A stretch of 40,012 nt of DNA, taken from positions 58,092-98,103 of the forward strand of contig DHWG01000138.1 of the NCBI GenBank assembly GCA_002413075.1, written 5' to 3'. Numbering within the stretch: position 1 is the stretch's first letter; each line of letters starts with the position of its first letter. Source of the DNA: Desulfosporosinus sp. UBA5188 (GTDB taxonomy: Bacteria > Bacillota > Desulfitobacteriia > Desulfitobacteriales > Desulfitobacteriaceae). The translations under genes and the position numbers were made by a program. Below are positions 17,831 through 25,595 of the stretch, in pieces. The notes under the pieces were generated by a model, which saw only the letters and a list, made by a program, of their open reading frames with translations, was not told the origin of the DNA and made no database searches.

Positions 17831-18717
17831 TCGAAGGCGTTTTACTCAAAGGATACGGTGGGTTTTATTATGTTTATGCGGAGGACCGCGTATGGGAATG
17901 TTCTCTACGTGGTCGATTTCGTGTGAAAGATCAAGACTTTTTGCCGGGAGATCAGGTGAAAATTTTACCGAAAGAGGGGGATAAGGCGACGATCGAGGCG
18001 GTTGAGCCACGGCGAAACGCTTTAAGTCGTCCGACGATTGCCAACGTGGATCAGGCAATTTTGGTCTTTGCCATGACGTCTCCTAAGCCAGATCTGAACC
18101 TGCTGGATCGTTTGTTGGTTCAGGTGACAGATGCCGACATTGAACCGATCTTAGTCTTCACGAAATTGGATAAATTTCAGGAAGCTGCTTCATCGGGCAG
18201 CTCTGAGAGTCATGCCATAACGGATGTTTACCGTAAAATAGGATACACTGTGTTTGAGGTTTCCAGTGAAACAGGTCAAGGAATTGATGAGGTTGGCACC
18301 CGGTTAAAGGATAAGATCAGTGTGCTTGCCGGACCTTCTGGGGCCGGTAAATCGAGTCTCTTCAATGCCTTATCTCCTGGAAAAAAATTAAAGACAGGGG
18401 AATTAAGCCTAAAGTCTAAGCGTGGCCGCCATACCACCCGCCATGTTGAATTGATGGTCTGTGCTGGAGGGCTTGTCGCCGATACACCCGGATTTTCCTC
18501 TCTCTTTATACCAACGATGAAACGAACGGAATTAGCCGAGTGTTTTCCGGAATTTGCTCAGCGTCGCCACCAGTGTCGGTTCAGTAGTTGTATCCATGAT
18601 AAAGAACCGAATTGTACCATTAAAGAAGCTCTGGAAAAGGGAGAAATTTCTCCCCTTCGATACGAACACTACATAATATTCTTGCAAGAAGTTATTGCAG
18701 CAGAGAGGAAATATTAA
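17827..18717 (+). CDS. rsgA: Ribosome small-subunit GTPase RsgA
   Basis: RsgA is a circularly permuted GTPase that helps the 30S subunit mature. The 296-residue protein has an N-terminal OB fold (about 1-65), then the G motifs in permuted order: TKLD (G4) near 115 before the P-loop GPSGAGKSS near 173 and DTPG near 220. A C-terminal zinc site follows with CRFSSCIHDKEPNC. The gene overlaps prkC by four bases. Pairing of prkC with rsgA is typical in Firmicutes, and RsgA is a known PrkC substrate in B. subtilis. Confidence 0.96.
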   Translation: MIEGVLLKGYGGFYYVYAEDRVWECSLRGRFRVKDQDFLPGDQVKILPKEGDKATIEAVEPRRNALSRPTIANVDQAILVFAMTSPKPDLNLLDRLLVQVTDADIEPILVFTKLDKFQEAASSGSSESHAITDVYRKIGYTVFEVSSETGQGIDEVGTRLKDKISVLAGPSGAGKSSLFNALSPGKKLKTGELSLKSKRGRHTTRHVELMVCAGGLVADTPGFSSLFIPTMKRTELAECFPEFAQRRHQCRFSSCIHDKEPNCTIKEALEKGEISPLRYEHYIIFLQEVIAAERKY

Positions 18718-18718
18718 A

Positions 18719-19387
18719 ATGATTCAAATTGCCCCTTCTATTTTATCCGCTGATTTCTCTCGACTCGGAGAGCAGGTGCGCTTGGTTGAGGATGCCGGTG
18801 CGGAGGTTTTACATATTGATGTGATGGACGGGCATTTCGTCCCCAATCTTACCTATGGTGCGGTTGTCGTTCAATCCTTAAGAGCTCATTCTAGGATGCG
18901 TTTTGATGTTCATCTGATGGTGGAGAAGCCAGAACTGTTGATTGCAGATTTTGCTGCGGCTGGGGCCGATCATATTACCTTTCATTTAGAAGCCACCTGC
19001 CATGTACACCGCGTGATTCAACTCATCAAAGAACATGGGATGACCGCTGGAATTTCACTCAATCCCGCGACACCCCTTGATGGACTTAAGTATATTTTGC
19101 CGGATTTAGATATGGTGCTCTTAATGACGGTCAACCCAGGATTTGGGGGACAAAAATTCATAGCCAACGTGATCCCCAAAATTCAAGTTCTCTCTCGCCA
19201 TATTCAACAGACCCAGTCTTCCTGTCTCATAGAAGTGGATGGTGGGATTAATTTGGAAACCGCACCCATCGCGGTAAAAGCAGGTGCTCATATTTTAGTG
19301 GCAGGGGCTGCTATTTTCGCGCAACCCGATCCCCAACAAGCCGTGGAAAGACTTCGTCAAGCAGCACACTCTATGAAGAGCGAGTAA
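18719..19387 (+). CDS. rpe: Ribulose-phosphate 3-epimerase
   Basis: Rpe interconverts ribulose 5-phosphate and xylulose 5-phosphate in the pentose phosphate pathway. The 222-residue TIM barrel shows SILSADFSRL at the start, the metal ligands in DVMDGHFVPN and DVHLMVEKPE, VNPGFGGQKF near 145, and EVDGGIN near 176. I chose ATG 18719 with GAGAGGAA upstream, because family members begin with this sequence; the longer frame from 18695 runs into rsgA. The stop overlaps the start of thiN (TAATG). Confidence 0.97.
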   Translation: MIQIAPSILSADFSRLGEQVRLVEDAGAEVLHIDVMDGHFVPNLTYGAVVVQSLRAHSRMRFDVHLMVEKPELLIADFAAAGADHITFHLEATCHVHRVIQLIKEHGMTAGISLNPATPLDGLKYILPDLDMVLLMTVNPGFGGQKFIANVIPKIQVLSRHIQQTQSSCLIEVDGGINLETAPIAVKAGAHILVAGAAIFAQPDPQQAVERLRQAAHSMKSE

Positions 19388-20049
19388 TGAAGATTGCCGT
19401 CTTAGCGAATGGTGCTTGGGATATAGGTTGGGGCAGTCGGGTCCTAAAAGAGGTCGATTATTTAATAGGTGCGGATGGGGGAGCGAACCAGGCTTTCCTT
19501 TCAGGACGGTTACCTGATCTCCTTATCGGGGATATGGATTCGGTGACCCCAGAAATTCTGAAGCAATGTAAAAATGCGGGCTGCGTCATTCAACGATTTC
19601 CCTGCGAAAAGAATGAGACGGATCTGGAATTGGCACTAATTGTTGCTGAGGAGCAGGCCCGTCTTGTTGGTGAACGGGTTATTTGGCTCTATGGGGCGAC
19701 GGGGAAACGAATTGATCATTTTATGGGTAATATAGCGCTGATGCTCGCGTACGCTCGCAAAGGATACCAGATTCGCTTAGTTGATCCAGAGCATGAGAGC
19801 TGGATCCTGCAAAGTCGCGAAGGTATTAAGGGTTCACTTGGGCAGGAAATTTCCTTGATTGCCTTGTCGGAGAAAGCTGTGGTTAGTACGCAGGGGCTTT
19901 ATTATCCCCTTAAGAACGGAGTACTGTTGCAGGATTCCCCACGTGGCATCAGTAATGTATTTGTTGATGACGAGGCTGTGATTGAAGTGCACAGTGGATG
20001 GGTGCTCGTTGTTTTGCTCAAATGCGAAACTAGGCCGGGGATGGAGTGA
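19387..20049 (+). CDS. thiN: Thiamine pyrophosphokinase
   Basis: ThiN transfers pyrophosphate from ATP to thiamine, making the cofactor thiamine diphosphate. The 220-residue protein has GADGGAN near 28, the metal and ATP motif GDMDSV near 49, EKNETDLELAL near 76 and GATGKRIDHF near 101. The last four residues and the stop codon (PGME then TGA, 20035-20049) lie inside the left arm of an inverted repeat that frames the next 190 bases, so the natural C-terminus may have been altered by that element; the catalytic parts are intact. It is the last gene of the long run that begins with priA. Confidence 0.94.
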   Translation: MKIAVLANGAWDIGWGSRVLKEVDYLIGADGGANQAFLSGRLPDLLIGDMDSVTPEILKQCKNAGCVIQRFPCEKNETDLELALIVAEEQARLVGERVIWLYGATGKRIDHFMGNIALMLAYARKGYQIRLVDPEHESWILQSREGIKGSLGQEISLIALSEKAVVSTQGLYYPLKNGVLLQDSPRGISNVFVDDEAVIEVHSGWVLVVLLKCETRPGME

Positions 20050-20223
20050 AATTACTCCGTTCACCCACAGCGCCGTTGCTATCGCGCTTGATTACGAAGC
20101 GAGCTTAGTCAAAACCTCTGGGCTTTCTGCATGTGAACCTTGCCACGCTTCACTTCGTAATGTAAGCGTGATTGACGCGACTCTGCTGAATGGGTTCGCT
20201 TCGTAATATCACTCCATCCCTGG
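20035..20223. repeat. 190-base element framed by 21-base inverted repeats
   Basis: The outer arms are 20035-20055 and 20203-20223; they share GGGATGGAGTGA and ATTAC and match at 19 of 21 positions as an inverted pair. Inside, ATTACGAAGCGA (20091-20102) pairs with TCGCTTCGTAAT (20196-20207). CTTCGTAAT recurs at 20153, and CACGCTT/AAGCGTG (20144-20169) forms a further stem. No open frame of note is inside. It resembles a miniature inverted-repeat element or a large structured RNA or terminator. No flanking target duplication was found by eye. Confidence 0.65.
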
Positions 20224-20431
20224 GGTGGGGACGATTTGGGCAGAAAGCAACTTCGCCTTAGGCTTGGAACGACGTGGGCTAAGAACGAGCTTGGTACGAC
20301 GTGAGATGGGGACGGTTGAATTGCTGCGCTCTCAACGAGCGCTGTTGGCGCTTTGGAACGTGACGAGGGAGACCGTGAGAGTGCGGGCGAACGACTGAAC
20401 GAATGATTAGATGAGAAAAGGAAGATTATAG
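20224..20431 (+). other. G-rich leader of hslO with degenerate direct repeats
   Basis: This 208-base non-coding stretch has a strong excess of G on the plus strand. GCTTGG.ACGACGTG occurs at 20262-20275 and again at 20289-20302 (27-base period), with a weaker third copy (TTTGGAACGTGACGAG) near 20352. There is no clear promoter. The ribosome site of hslO (AAAAGGAAG) is at its end. Confidence 0.5.
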
Positions 20432-21310
20432 ATGCAACATGATGAACTATTGATTGGTACGATGCTTGAGGGGATGGCTCGGTGGGTGGCGGTTCGGACG
20501 ACGGATACGGTGGAAGAGGCTCGTAGGCGGCACGGGTTGTCACCGGTTGCTACGGCGGCGTTGGGTCGGTTGATGACGGGGACGCTTATTTTGGCGAGTT
20601 CCCTTAAAGGGGACGAGAGTATCACGTTGCGGTTATTGGGAGATGGCCCGTTAGAGGGGGTTGTTGCTGTTGGAAATGCGCAGGGTGAAGTTCGGGGTTA
20701 TGTTCATGAGCCGTTGGTGGATTTGCCGTTGAAGGTTTCTGGAAAACTTGACGTCGGATCGGCGGTCGGACGCGGCGAGTTGGCGGTGAGCAAAAGTTTA
20801 CAAAATGGTGAGGTTTATACCGGTGTGGTTCCTATGGTCAGCGGAGAGATCGCGGAAGACCTTGTGCAGTATTTGTTGACGTCGGAACAGATTCCCTCAG
20901 CGTTGTTGCTTGGGGTGCGGGTAGAAAAAGATTATCATGTGGTTGGGGCAGCGGGGCTTTTAATTCAACCCTTGCCTGGAGCGACAGAAGCGGACATTCA
21001 AGCCATTGAAAACCGGATTGGGCAGCTAGGCGTGGGGATAAGCGAACTGGTGGCGCAGAGCCAGTCTGTAGATGAAATGCTGGAGCTTTTGATGGGACCG
21101 CTTCCTTATCATGTTTTGGAGCGTCGTGCGGTAGGCTTTACTTGCAACTGTTCCAAAGAACGCCTGAGTGATACTTTAGTATCGATCGGTAAAAAAGGAA
21201 TAGCAGACCTGGTCTCGGACGAGAAAGCCGAGATGGTCTGCCATTTCTGCAATGAACATTATCAATTTACACTGGAAGAACTTCTACAATTGTCTGAGCA
21301 GGCCGAGTAA
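20432..21310 (+). CDS. hslO: Hsp33 redox-regulated chaperone
   Basis: Hsp33 is a holdase activated when oxidation releases its zinc. The 292-residue protein ends with the zinc-binding redox switch: CNC near 237-239 and CHFC near 270-273, the CxC and CxxC of the family. The N-terminal substrate-binding domain shows TGTLILASSLKGDESITLRL and GEVRGYV. ATG 20432 follows AAAAGGAAG with 8-base spacing. The first 150 codons use G-ending codons (GCG, ACG, CGG, TTG, GGG) much more than the rest of this gene or its neighbours, and this bias continues from the G-rich leader. A bidirectional terminator follows. Confidence 0.95.
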   Translation: MQHDELLIGTMLEGMARWVAVRTTDTVEEARRRHGLSPVATAALGRLMTGTLILASSLKGDESITLRLLGDGPLEGVVAVGNAQGEVRGYVHEPLVDLPLKVSGKLDVGSAVGRGELAVSKSLQNGEVYTGVVPMVSGEIAEDLVQYLLTSEQIPSALLLGVRVEKDYHVVGAAGLLIQPLPGATEADIQAIENRIGQLGVGISELVAQSQSVDEMLELLMGPLPYHVLERRAVGFTCNCSKERLSDTLVSIGKKGIADLVSDEKAEMVCHFCNEHYQFTLEELLQLSEQAE

Positions 21311-21325
21311 TTATATCTGGACATG

Positions 21326-21355
21326 AAAAAAGCCCGATAAAATATCGGACTTTTG
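21326..21355. terminator. Terminator between convergent hslO and rpmB
   Basis: AAAAGCCCGAT and ATCGGACTTTT form a near-perfect stem around TAAAAT, with A-rich and T-rich flanks, so it can stop transcription from both sides. Confidence 0.75.
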
Positions 21356-21360
21356 ATTCA

Positions 21361-21552
21361 TTAGCTTGCGCGCTGAACTTTTCCAGAACGTAAGCATCTC
21401 GTGCAAACTTTGATTCGGGCGGGAGTACCGTTCACAATAGCATGAACGCTTTGTAAGTTTGGTTTCCAAGTTCGCTTGTTCCGTATATGAGAGTGGCTGA
21501 CTTGATTCCCAGTGGTTACTCCTTTGGCGCATACTGCACAAACTTTAGCCAT
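21361..21552 (-). CDS. rpmB: 50S ribosomal protein L28
   Basis: L28 is a small protein of the large ribosomal subunit. The 63-residue sequence begins MAKVCAVCAKGVTTGNQVSH and has NKRTWKPNLQ in the middle. CxxC at the start and CTRC near 51 make a four-cysteine zinc site, so this is the zinc-binding form of L28. ATG 21552 follows AAAGGAGG. It is transcribed alone, divergent from yloU, the usual Firmicute arrangement. Confidence 0.98.
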   Translation of the reverse strand: MAKVCAVCAKGVTTGNQVSHSHIRNKRTWKPNLQSVHAIVNGTPARIKVCTRCLRSGKVQRAS

Positions 21553-21591
21553 GCTCTAAAACCTCCTTTGCGACCGAAATGACACTTATAT

Positions 21592-21620
21592 ATAATATCA
21601 AAAGTCTCGCGAGTTGGCAA
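21592..21620 (-). promoter_or_regulatory. Promoter of rpmB
   Basis: On the minus strand TTGCCA (21620-21615) and TATTAT (21597-21592) are separated by exactly 17 bases, about 40 bases before rpmB. Confidence 0.75.
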
Positions 21621-21665
21621 GTCTTCTCTGAAAAGTTTATTCTTTAAAATATATTTAGTTTTTCT

Positions 21666-21694
21666 TTGAACATTCTTGATTAACTTGGTAGAAT
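21666..21694 (+). promoter_or_regulatory. Promoter of yloU-fakA
   Basis: TTGAAC (21666-21671) and TAGAAT (21689-21694) with a 17-base spacer lie 40 bases before yloU, on the opposite strand from the rpmB promoter. Confidence 0.7.
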
Positions 21695-21733
21695 AAGGTC
21701 AACGAGGAAGATACGGAAGGGAGGGTCCTGTTT

Positions 21734-22090
21734 ATGGGAAAGGAAATTATTAATAGTTTGGGTAAAATAGATATTTCGGAAGAGGTCATATCTACGATAG
21801 CTGGTGCTACCGCTGTTGAGTGTTACGGCCTGGTAGGCATGGCCTCACGTAAAATCACCGATGGATTTGCTGATTTATTAGGACGAGAAAATTTAGCCAG
21901 AGGTGTGGTCGTTTCGATTAAAGACAATGAGGTGGTCATTGATCTCTATATCGTTGTCGGGTATGGCGTTAAGATTTCTGAAGTTGCGGCCAGTGTTATG
22001 GAGCGCGTCCGTTATACGACTGAGAAGCTCACAGGATTAATCGTGTCCCAAGTGAATGTGAATGTTCAAGGTGTTCGCATTTTAGAATAA
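21734..22090 (+). CDS. Asp23/Gls24 family protein (YloU-like)
   Basis: A 118-residue Asp23/Gls24 envelope-stress family protein. Typical family features are GKIDISEEVISTIAG at the start, the central VVIDLYIVVGYG strand, and the end VNVNVQGVRILE. It is always found just before the fatty-acid kinase gene fakA in Firmicutes, as here, 25 bases away. Its biochemical role is not settled. ATG 21734 follows GAAGGGAGGG. It has its own promoter, divergent from rpmB. Confidence 0.93.
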   Translation: MGKEIINSLGKIDISEEVISTIAGATAVECYGLVGMASRKITDGFADLLGRENLARGVVVSIKDNEVVIDLYIVVGYGVKISEVAASVMERVRYTTEKLTGLIVSQVNVNVQGVRILE

Positions 22091-22115
22091 TGCAAAAGAG
22101 TAGGGGGATACGGTT

Positions 22116-23834
22116 TTGGGACCAACAACGAAGAAGACCATTAGTGAAGTGAACGGACAAATTTGGAAACAAATGATGGTTGCAGGGGCGAAGACCTTAG
22201 AACTTCGGAAACGCGAAGTTGACGCTTTGAATGTTTTTCCTGTGCCGGATGGTGATACGGGTACGAACATGTTCTTAACGATTCAATCTGCCGCCAGAGA
22301 TTCCGAAAAAGTAACCAGCGACAGTATCAGTGATGTGGCGGCAGGGGCTTCAATGGGGTCCTTAATGGGTGCCCGCGGAAATTCTGGGGTCATTCTCTCT
22401 CAGCTTTTACGTGGGATCGCCAAAGGATTTGAAGGGTTAACCACGGCTAATCCGCTGCAAGTGGCAAAAGCGTTGCAAACTGGGGTGGATACGGCCTATA
22501 AAGCGGTGATGAAACCAGTCGAGGGTACGATCTTAACGGTTTCGAAGGAAACAGCAAAGGCCGCATTCATTATGGCTAAGAGCGGCGCAACATTGCTTGA
22601 GACATTACAGGAGGCCCACCTTAAGGGCATGAAGTGCTTAGCAAAAACACCCGATATGTTACCAGTGCTAAAACAAGCGGGGGTTGTTGATGCTGGAGGA
22701 CAAGGGTTCCTAATTATTTTAGGTGGTTGGATCGCTGTGCTAGCGGGGGAATCAATCGCTTCGGATACCCTTTCAGAAGCGGCAAAGAAGACAACTCCGA
22801 ATGTTCCAGAAACCCAAGAAACAAAACGGGAATTTATGCGGATAGAAAATCTTGATTATCCCTATTGCACTGAATTTCTAGTCAAGGGGACCGATTTACG
22901 TGTTGAGCGGATACGAAAGGATTTAAAGGACCGTGGGGACAGCTTGCTGGTGGTTGGAACACCTGAAGTGATCAAGATTCATGTGCACGTCAAAAATCCG
23001 GGGAAAATTTTAGATTATGCTATACAGTGGGGTTCACTTCACCAAGTTCAAATTCATAATATGCTCGAGCAAAATGAAAACATGGCCCACGAGATGAAAG
23101 ACGAATCAACAGAAGATGAGCTAACAGAAGCCGGGCTTGAAGCAACAAAACCCTTAAGCGAAATTCAACCCTCGAAAGAGTACGGGTTTGTTGCCGTAGT
23201 GATGGGGCAAGGCATCTCAGATGTCTTTAAAAGTCTCGGTGTGGATGAAGTTGTGTTTGGCGGTCAAACGATGAATCCGAGCACGGAAGACCTTGCTCAG
23301 GCCGTGCGCAAGGTTTCAGCACGCCACGTTTACATCCTGCCTAATAATGGGAATATTATTATGGCGGCTCGTCAAGTTAAAGATATAGTGAAAGATCGTG
23401 TCGTTACTGTGATTTCTAGTAAATCGATTCCTCAAGGAATTTCCGCTCTTCTGGTATTCAATACAGAGGGGGAAGCTCAGGCTAATGCCCAAAATATGGA
23501 ACGAGCGCTGGGCAATGTCGTTTCAGGAGAAGTAACGTATGCAGTTCGAGATTCCCAGTTTGGGACATTGATGATTTCGTCAGGAGATATTTTAGGGTTA
23601 GTAGAAGACACGATTGTCGCTTCGGGCCAAACCTTACTTGAAGTAGCCCAGGAAACTTTGGAGAAAATGGATTGGAAAACGCATGAGCTGGTTACGATAT
23701 TCTATGGAGAAGAAACCTTGCAAGAAGAGATTGACCGTCTCCAAGCTTGGCTTAAGGAACAAAATCCGGACGTCGCAGTGGAGGCTCATCCCGGTAGGCA
23801 ACCGCTCTACTATTATATTTTTGGTGTGGAATAG
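22116..23834 (+). CDS. fakA: Fatty acid kinase catalytic subunit FakA (YloV/DAK family)
   Basis: FakA phosphorylates fatty acids held by FakB, making acyl-phosphate for phospholipid synthesis; the product feeds the same acyl-phosphate pool as PlsX, encoded later in this window. The 572-residue protein has an N-terminal DhaL nucleotide-binding domain (1-200) with PVPDGDTGTNM, GASMGSLMGARGNSGVILSQ and DAGGQGFL, then a middle and C-terminal DegV-like region (about 340-572) ending near HPGRQPLYYYIFGVE. The start codon is TTG 22116, 8 bases after TAGGGGG; no ATG or GTG fits. A strong terminator follows. Confidence 0.94.
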   Translation: MGPTTKKTISEVNGQIWKQMMVAGAKTLELRKREVDALNVFPVPDGDTGTNMFLTIQSAARDSEKVTSDSISDVAAGASMGSLMGARGNSGVILSQLLRGIAKGFEGLTTANPLQVAKALQTGVDTAYKAVMKPVEGTILTVSKETAKAAFIMAKSGATLLETLQEAHLKGMKCLAKTPDMLPVLKQAGVVDAGGQGFLIILGGWIAVLAGESIASDTLSEAAKKTTPNVPETQETKREFMRIENLDYPYCTEFLVKGTDLRVERIRKDLKDRGDSLLVVGTPEVIKIHVHVKNPGKILDYAIQWGSLHQVQIHNMLEQNENMAHEMKDESTEDELTEAGLEATKPLSEIQPSKEYGFVAVVMGQGISDVFKSLGVDEVVFGGQTMNPSTEDLAQAVRKVSARHVYILPNNGNIIMAARQVKDIVKDRVVTVISSKSIPQGISALLVFNTEGEAQANAQNMERALGNVVSGEVTYAVRDSQFGTLMISSGDILGLVEDTIVASGQTLLEVAQETLEKMDWKTHELVTIFYGEETLQEEIDRLQAWLKEQNPDVAVEAHPGRQPLYYYIFGVE

Positions 23835-23839
23835 GAGGC

Positions 23840-23869
23840 CCTCCGGAAGTTTTCCGGAGGTTTTTTTTT
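23840..23869 (+). terminator. Intrinsic terminator of yloU-fakA
   Basis: CCTCCGGAA (23840-23848) and TTCCGGAGG (23852-23860) form a 9-base GC-rich stem, followed directly by nine T residues (23861-23869). This is a textbook intrinsic terminator. Confidence 0.95.
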
Positions 23870-23875
23870 ACTAGT

Positions 23876-24020
23876 CAGAAAGTATAACTTTTTGTTATAT
23901 ACTTTCTGGAAGGTCCCTTCTCGCCATCCTTGGCTACAGGGACACTCGGCCATCCTTGGCCAGCGCATAAGTGCAACTAAGGCGATCGCCAGCGCCTGAG
24001 GGCTTGGCGCTAGCCAAGTT
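23876..24020. repeat. Intergenic element rich in inverted repeats
   Basis: Between the fakA terminator and sdaAB lie several nested repeats: CAGAAAGTATAAC (23876-23888) pairs with GTTATATACTTTCTG (23894-23908, two-base bulge); CCATCCTTGGC occurs twice as a direct repeat (near 23918 and 23950); GGCCATCCTTGGCC and GGCGATCGCC (near 23982) are palindromic; and CTTGGCGCTAGCCAAG (24003-24018) is a near-palindrome. The GC-rich part is unlike the surrounding AT-rich gaps. It may be a dispersed repetitive element, or a structured leader of sdaAB. I do not recognise a known riboswitch or T-box. Confidence 0.6.
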
Positions 24021-24047
24021 TTCTATAACCAATTAGGGGGGAACAAT

Positions 24048-24719
24048 TTGGGTAGAAGTAGTGTATTTGATCTTCTTGGACCGATTATGGTTGGACCGTC
24101 AAGCTCTCACACGGCAGGAGCAGTACGTCTGGGCGCTATGGCCAGAAAGATATTGGGTGAAGAACCGATTGGAGGAACAATTCGGCTACATGGCTCGTTT
24201 GCAAAAACAGGCAAGGGGCATGGGACGAATTTAGCGTTGATTGCGGGCCTTTTAGGGATGAGACCTGATGACGAGCGAATTCCAGAGGCCATTCAAATAG
24301 CCAAGGCACAAGGTCTGAATTTCACGTTTGAAAGTGCAGACCTTGGAGATTTCCATCCGAACACCGTTCAGTTTGAATTGCTTGGCAAGACCGGGGGCCA
24401 TGCTCAGATTGTGGGATCCTCTATCGGAGGAGGCACGATTGTCATTCGGAGGATCAATGATTATAAGGTGGAAATTAGGGGTGACTACCCTACCTTAGTC
24501 ATTCTTCACCAAGACCTCCCGGGCCTTGTGGCTCAAGTGACCCTCCTGTTAGCAACTGCCCAGACCAACATTGCCCGAATGATGGTTTCCCGCGAAAAGA
24601 GGGGCGCGCAAGCGTTAATGGTTTTGGAGAACGATGAGTTAGTCGAGGATGCCGTCCTTGTTTTAATGCGGAGATTACCAAAGATATATCAGGTCTTAGC
24701 GATTGAACCGTTGGATTAG
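24048..24719 (+). CDS. sdaAB: L-serine dehydratase, beta subunit
   Basis: This is the beta subunit of the two-subunit, iron-sulfur L-serine dehydratase, which deaminates serine to pyruvate and ammonia. The 223-residue protein opens with the conserved GPIMVGPSSSHTAGAVRLG and ends with an ACT domain (about 145-223; YPTLVILHQDLPGLVAQVT), which may bind serine. The start codon is TTG 24048, preceded by AGGGGGGAA. It is 12 bases from the alpha-subunit gene and the two must be co-expressed. Confidence 0.95.
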   Translation: MGRSSVFDLLGPIMVGPSSSHTAGAVRLGAMARKILGEEPIGGTIRLHGSFAKTGKGHGTNLALIAGLLGMRPDDERIPEAIQIAKAQGLNFTFESADLGDFHPNTVQFELLGKTGGHAQIVGSSIGGGTIVIRRINDYKVEIRGDYPTLVILHQDLPGLVAQVTLLLATAQTNIARMMVSREKRGAQALMVLENDELVEDAVLVLMRRLPKIYQVLAIEPLD

Positions 24720-24731
24720 GAGTGAGGAAAA

Positions 24732-25595
24732 ATGCGTGCTTACGAGGATTGGGTTATTGAGGCTGAGACCAGAGGGCTGAAGATCAGCGAAGTCGTCTAT
24801 CAAAGCGAGATGGAAAGTTCACAACAATCGGAGCAAGTGCTCTTTCAACGCATGCATAAAAACTTAGAGGTCATGCGAGAATCCGTCGCAGCCGGTCTAA
24901 GTGGTGAACGTCGTTCTATATCTGGTTTGGTAGGGGGAGATGCAGCAAAAGTACAGGCTAGGCGTAAAGCCGGGGAAAGCTTGCTTGGAGACACTATAAG
25001 TGGTGTGATTGCTAGAGCTCTAGCCGTTGCGGAAGTGAATGCTTGCATGGGGAAAATTGTTGCCGCACCGACCGCAGGTTCCTGTGGGGTGATTCCTGCT
25101 GTTCTATTAAGTGTTGAGGAACTCCTTCAAGTGTCTGAGAAGGACCTACTACTCGCCCTCTTCACCTCGGCTGGATTAGGGATGACCATTGCAGAGCGTG
25201 CGAACGTTTCTGGGGCAGAAGGCGGATGTCAGGCTGAAATAGGGTCAGCAACGGCTATGGCGGCGGCTGCCGCAGTAGAATTAGCGGGAGGTACACCGAG
25301 GCAGACTTCAGACGCCGCGGCGATCGCTCTGAAATCGATGCTGGGTTTGGTCTGCGACCCCGTGGCTGGACTGGTAGAAGTTCCTTGCGTCAAACGTAAT
25401 GCAACGGGAGCAACCATTGCTATGGCGGCGGCTGAAATGGCACTTTCCGGGGTGAGGAGTGCGATTCCGATTGATGAAGTGATTGATGCTATGGGTGACA
25501 TCGGCAAACAAATGCCCTGCACCATGAAGGAAACGGCACAAGGTGGTTTGGCTATAACACCGACGGGAAGAAGAATTCAGGCTGATTTCCTATGA
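24732..25595 (+). CDS. sdaAA: L-serine dehydratase, alpha subunit
   Basis: This is the catalytic subunit of serine dehydratase, with an oxygen-sensitive [4Fe-4S] cluster as Lewis acid. The 287-residue protein has the cluster-binding pieces APTAGSCGVIPA near 112, GGCQAEIGSA near 163 and CDPVAGLVEVPC near 213. ATG 24732 follows AGGAGTGAGG. The last four bases overlap the recG start (ATGA). The sdaAB-sdaAA-recG order is the same as in B. subtilis. Confidence 0.96.
   Translation: MRAYEDWVIEAETRGLKISEVVYQSEMESSQQSEQVLFQRMHKNLEVMRESVAAGLSGERRSISGLVGGDAAKVQARRKAGESLLGDTISGVIARALAVAEVNACMGKIVAAPTAGSCGVIPAVLLSVEELLQVSEKDLLLALFTSAGLGMTIAERANVSGAEGGCQAEIGSATAMAAAAAVELAGGTPRQTSDAAAIALKSMLGLVCDPVAGLVEVPCVKRNATGATIAMAAAEMALSGVRSAIPIDEVIDAMGDIGKQMPCTMKETAQGGLAITPTGRRIQADFL

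Noticed and set aside
23976..23995. Cyanobacterial HIP1 palindrome (GCGATCGC)
   Set aside because: One copy only, in a Firmicute background; part of the local repeat element.
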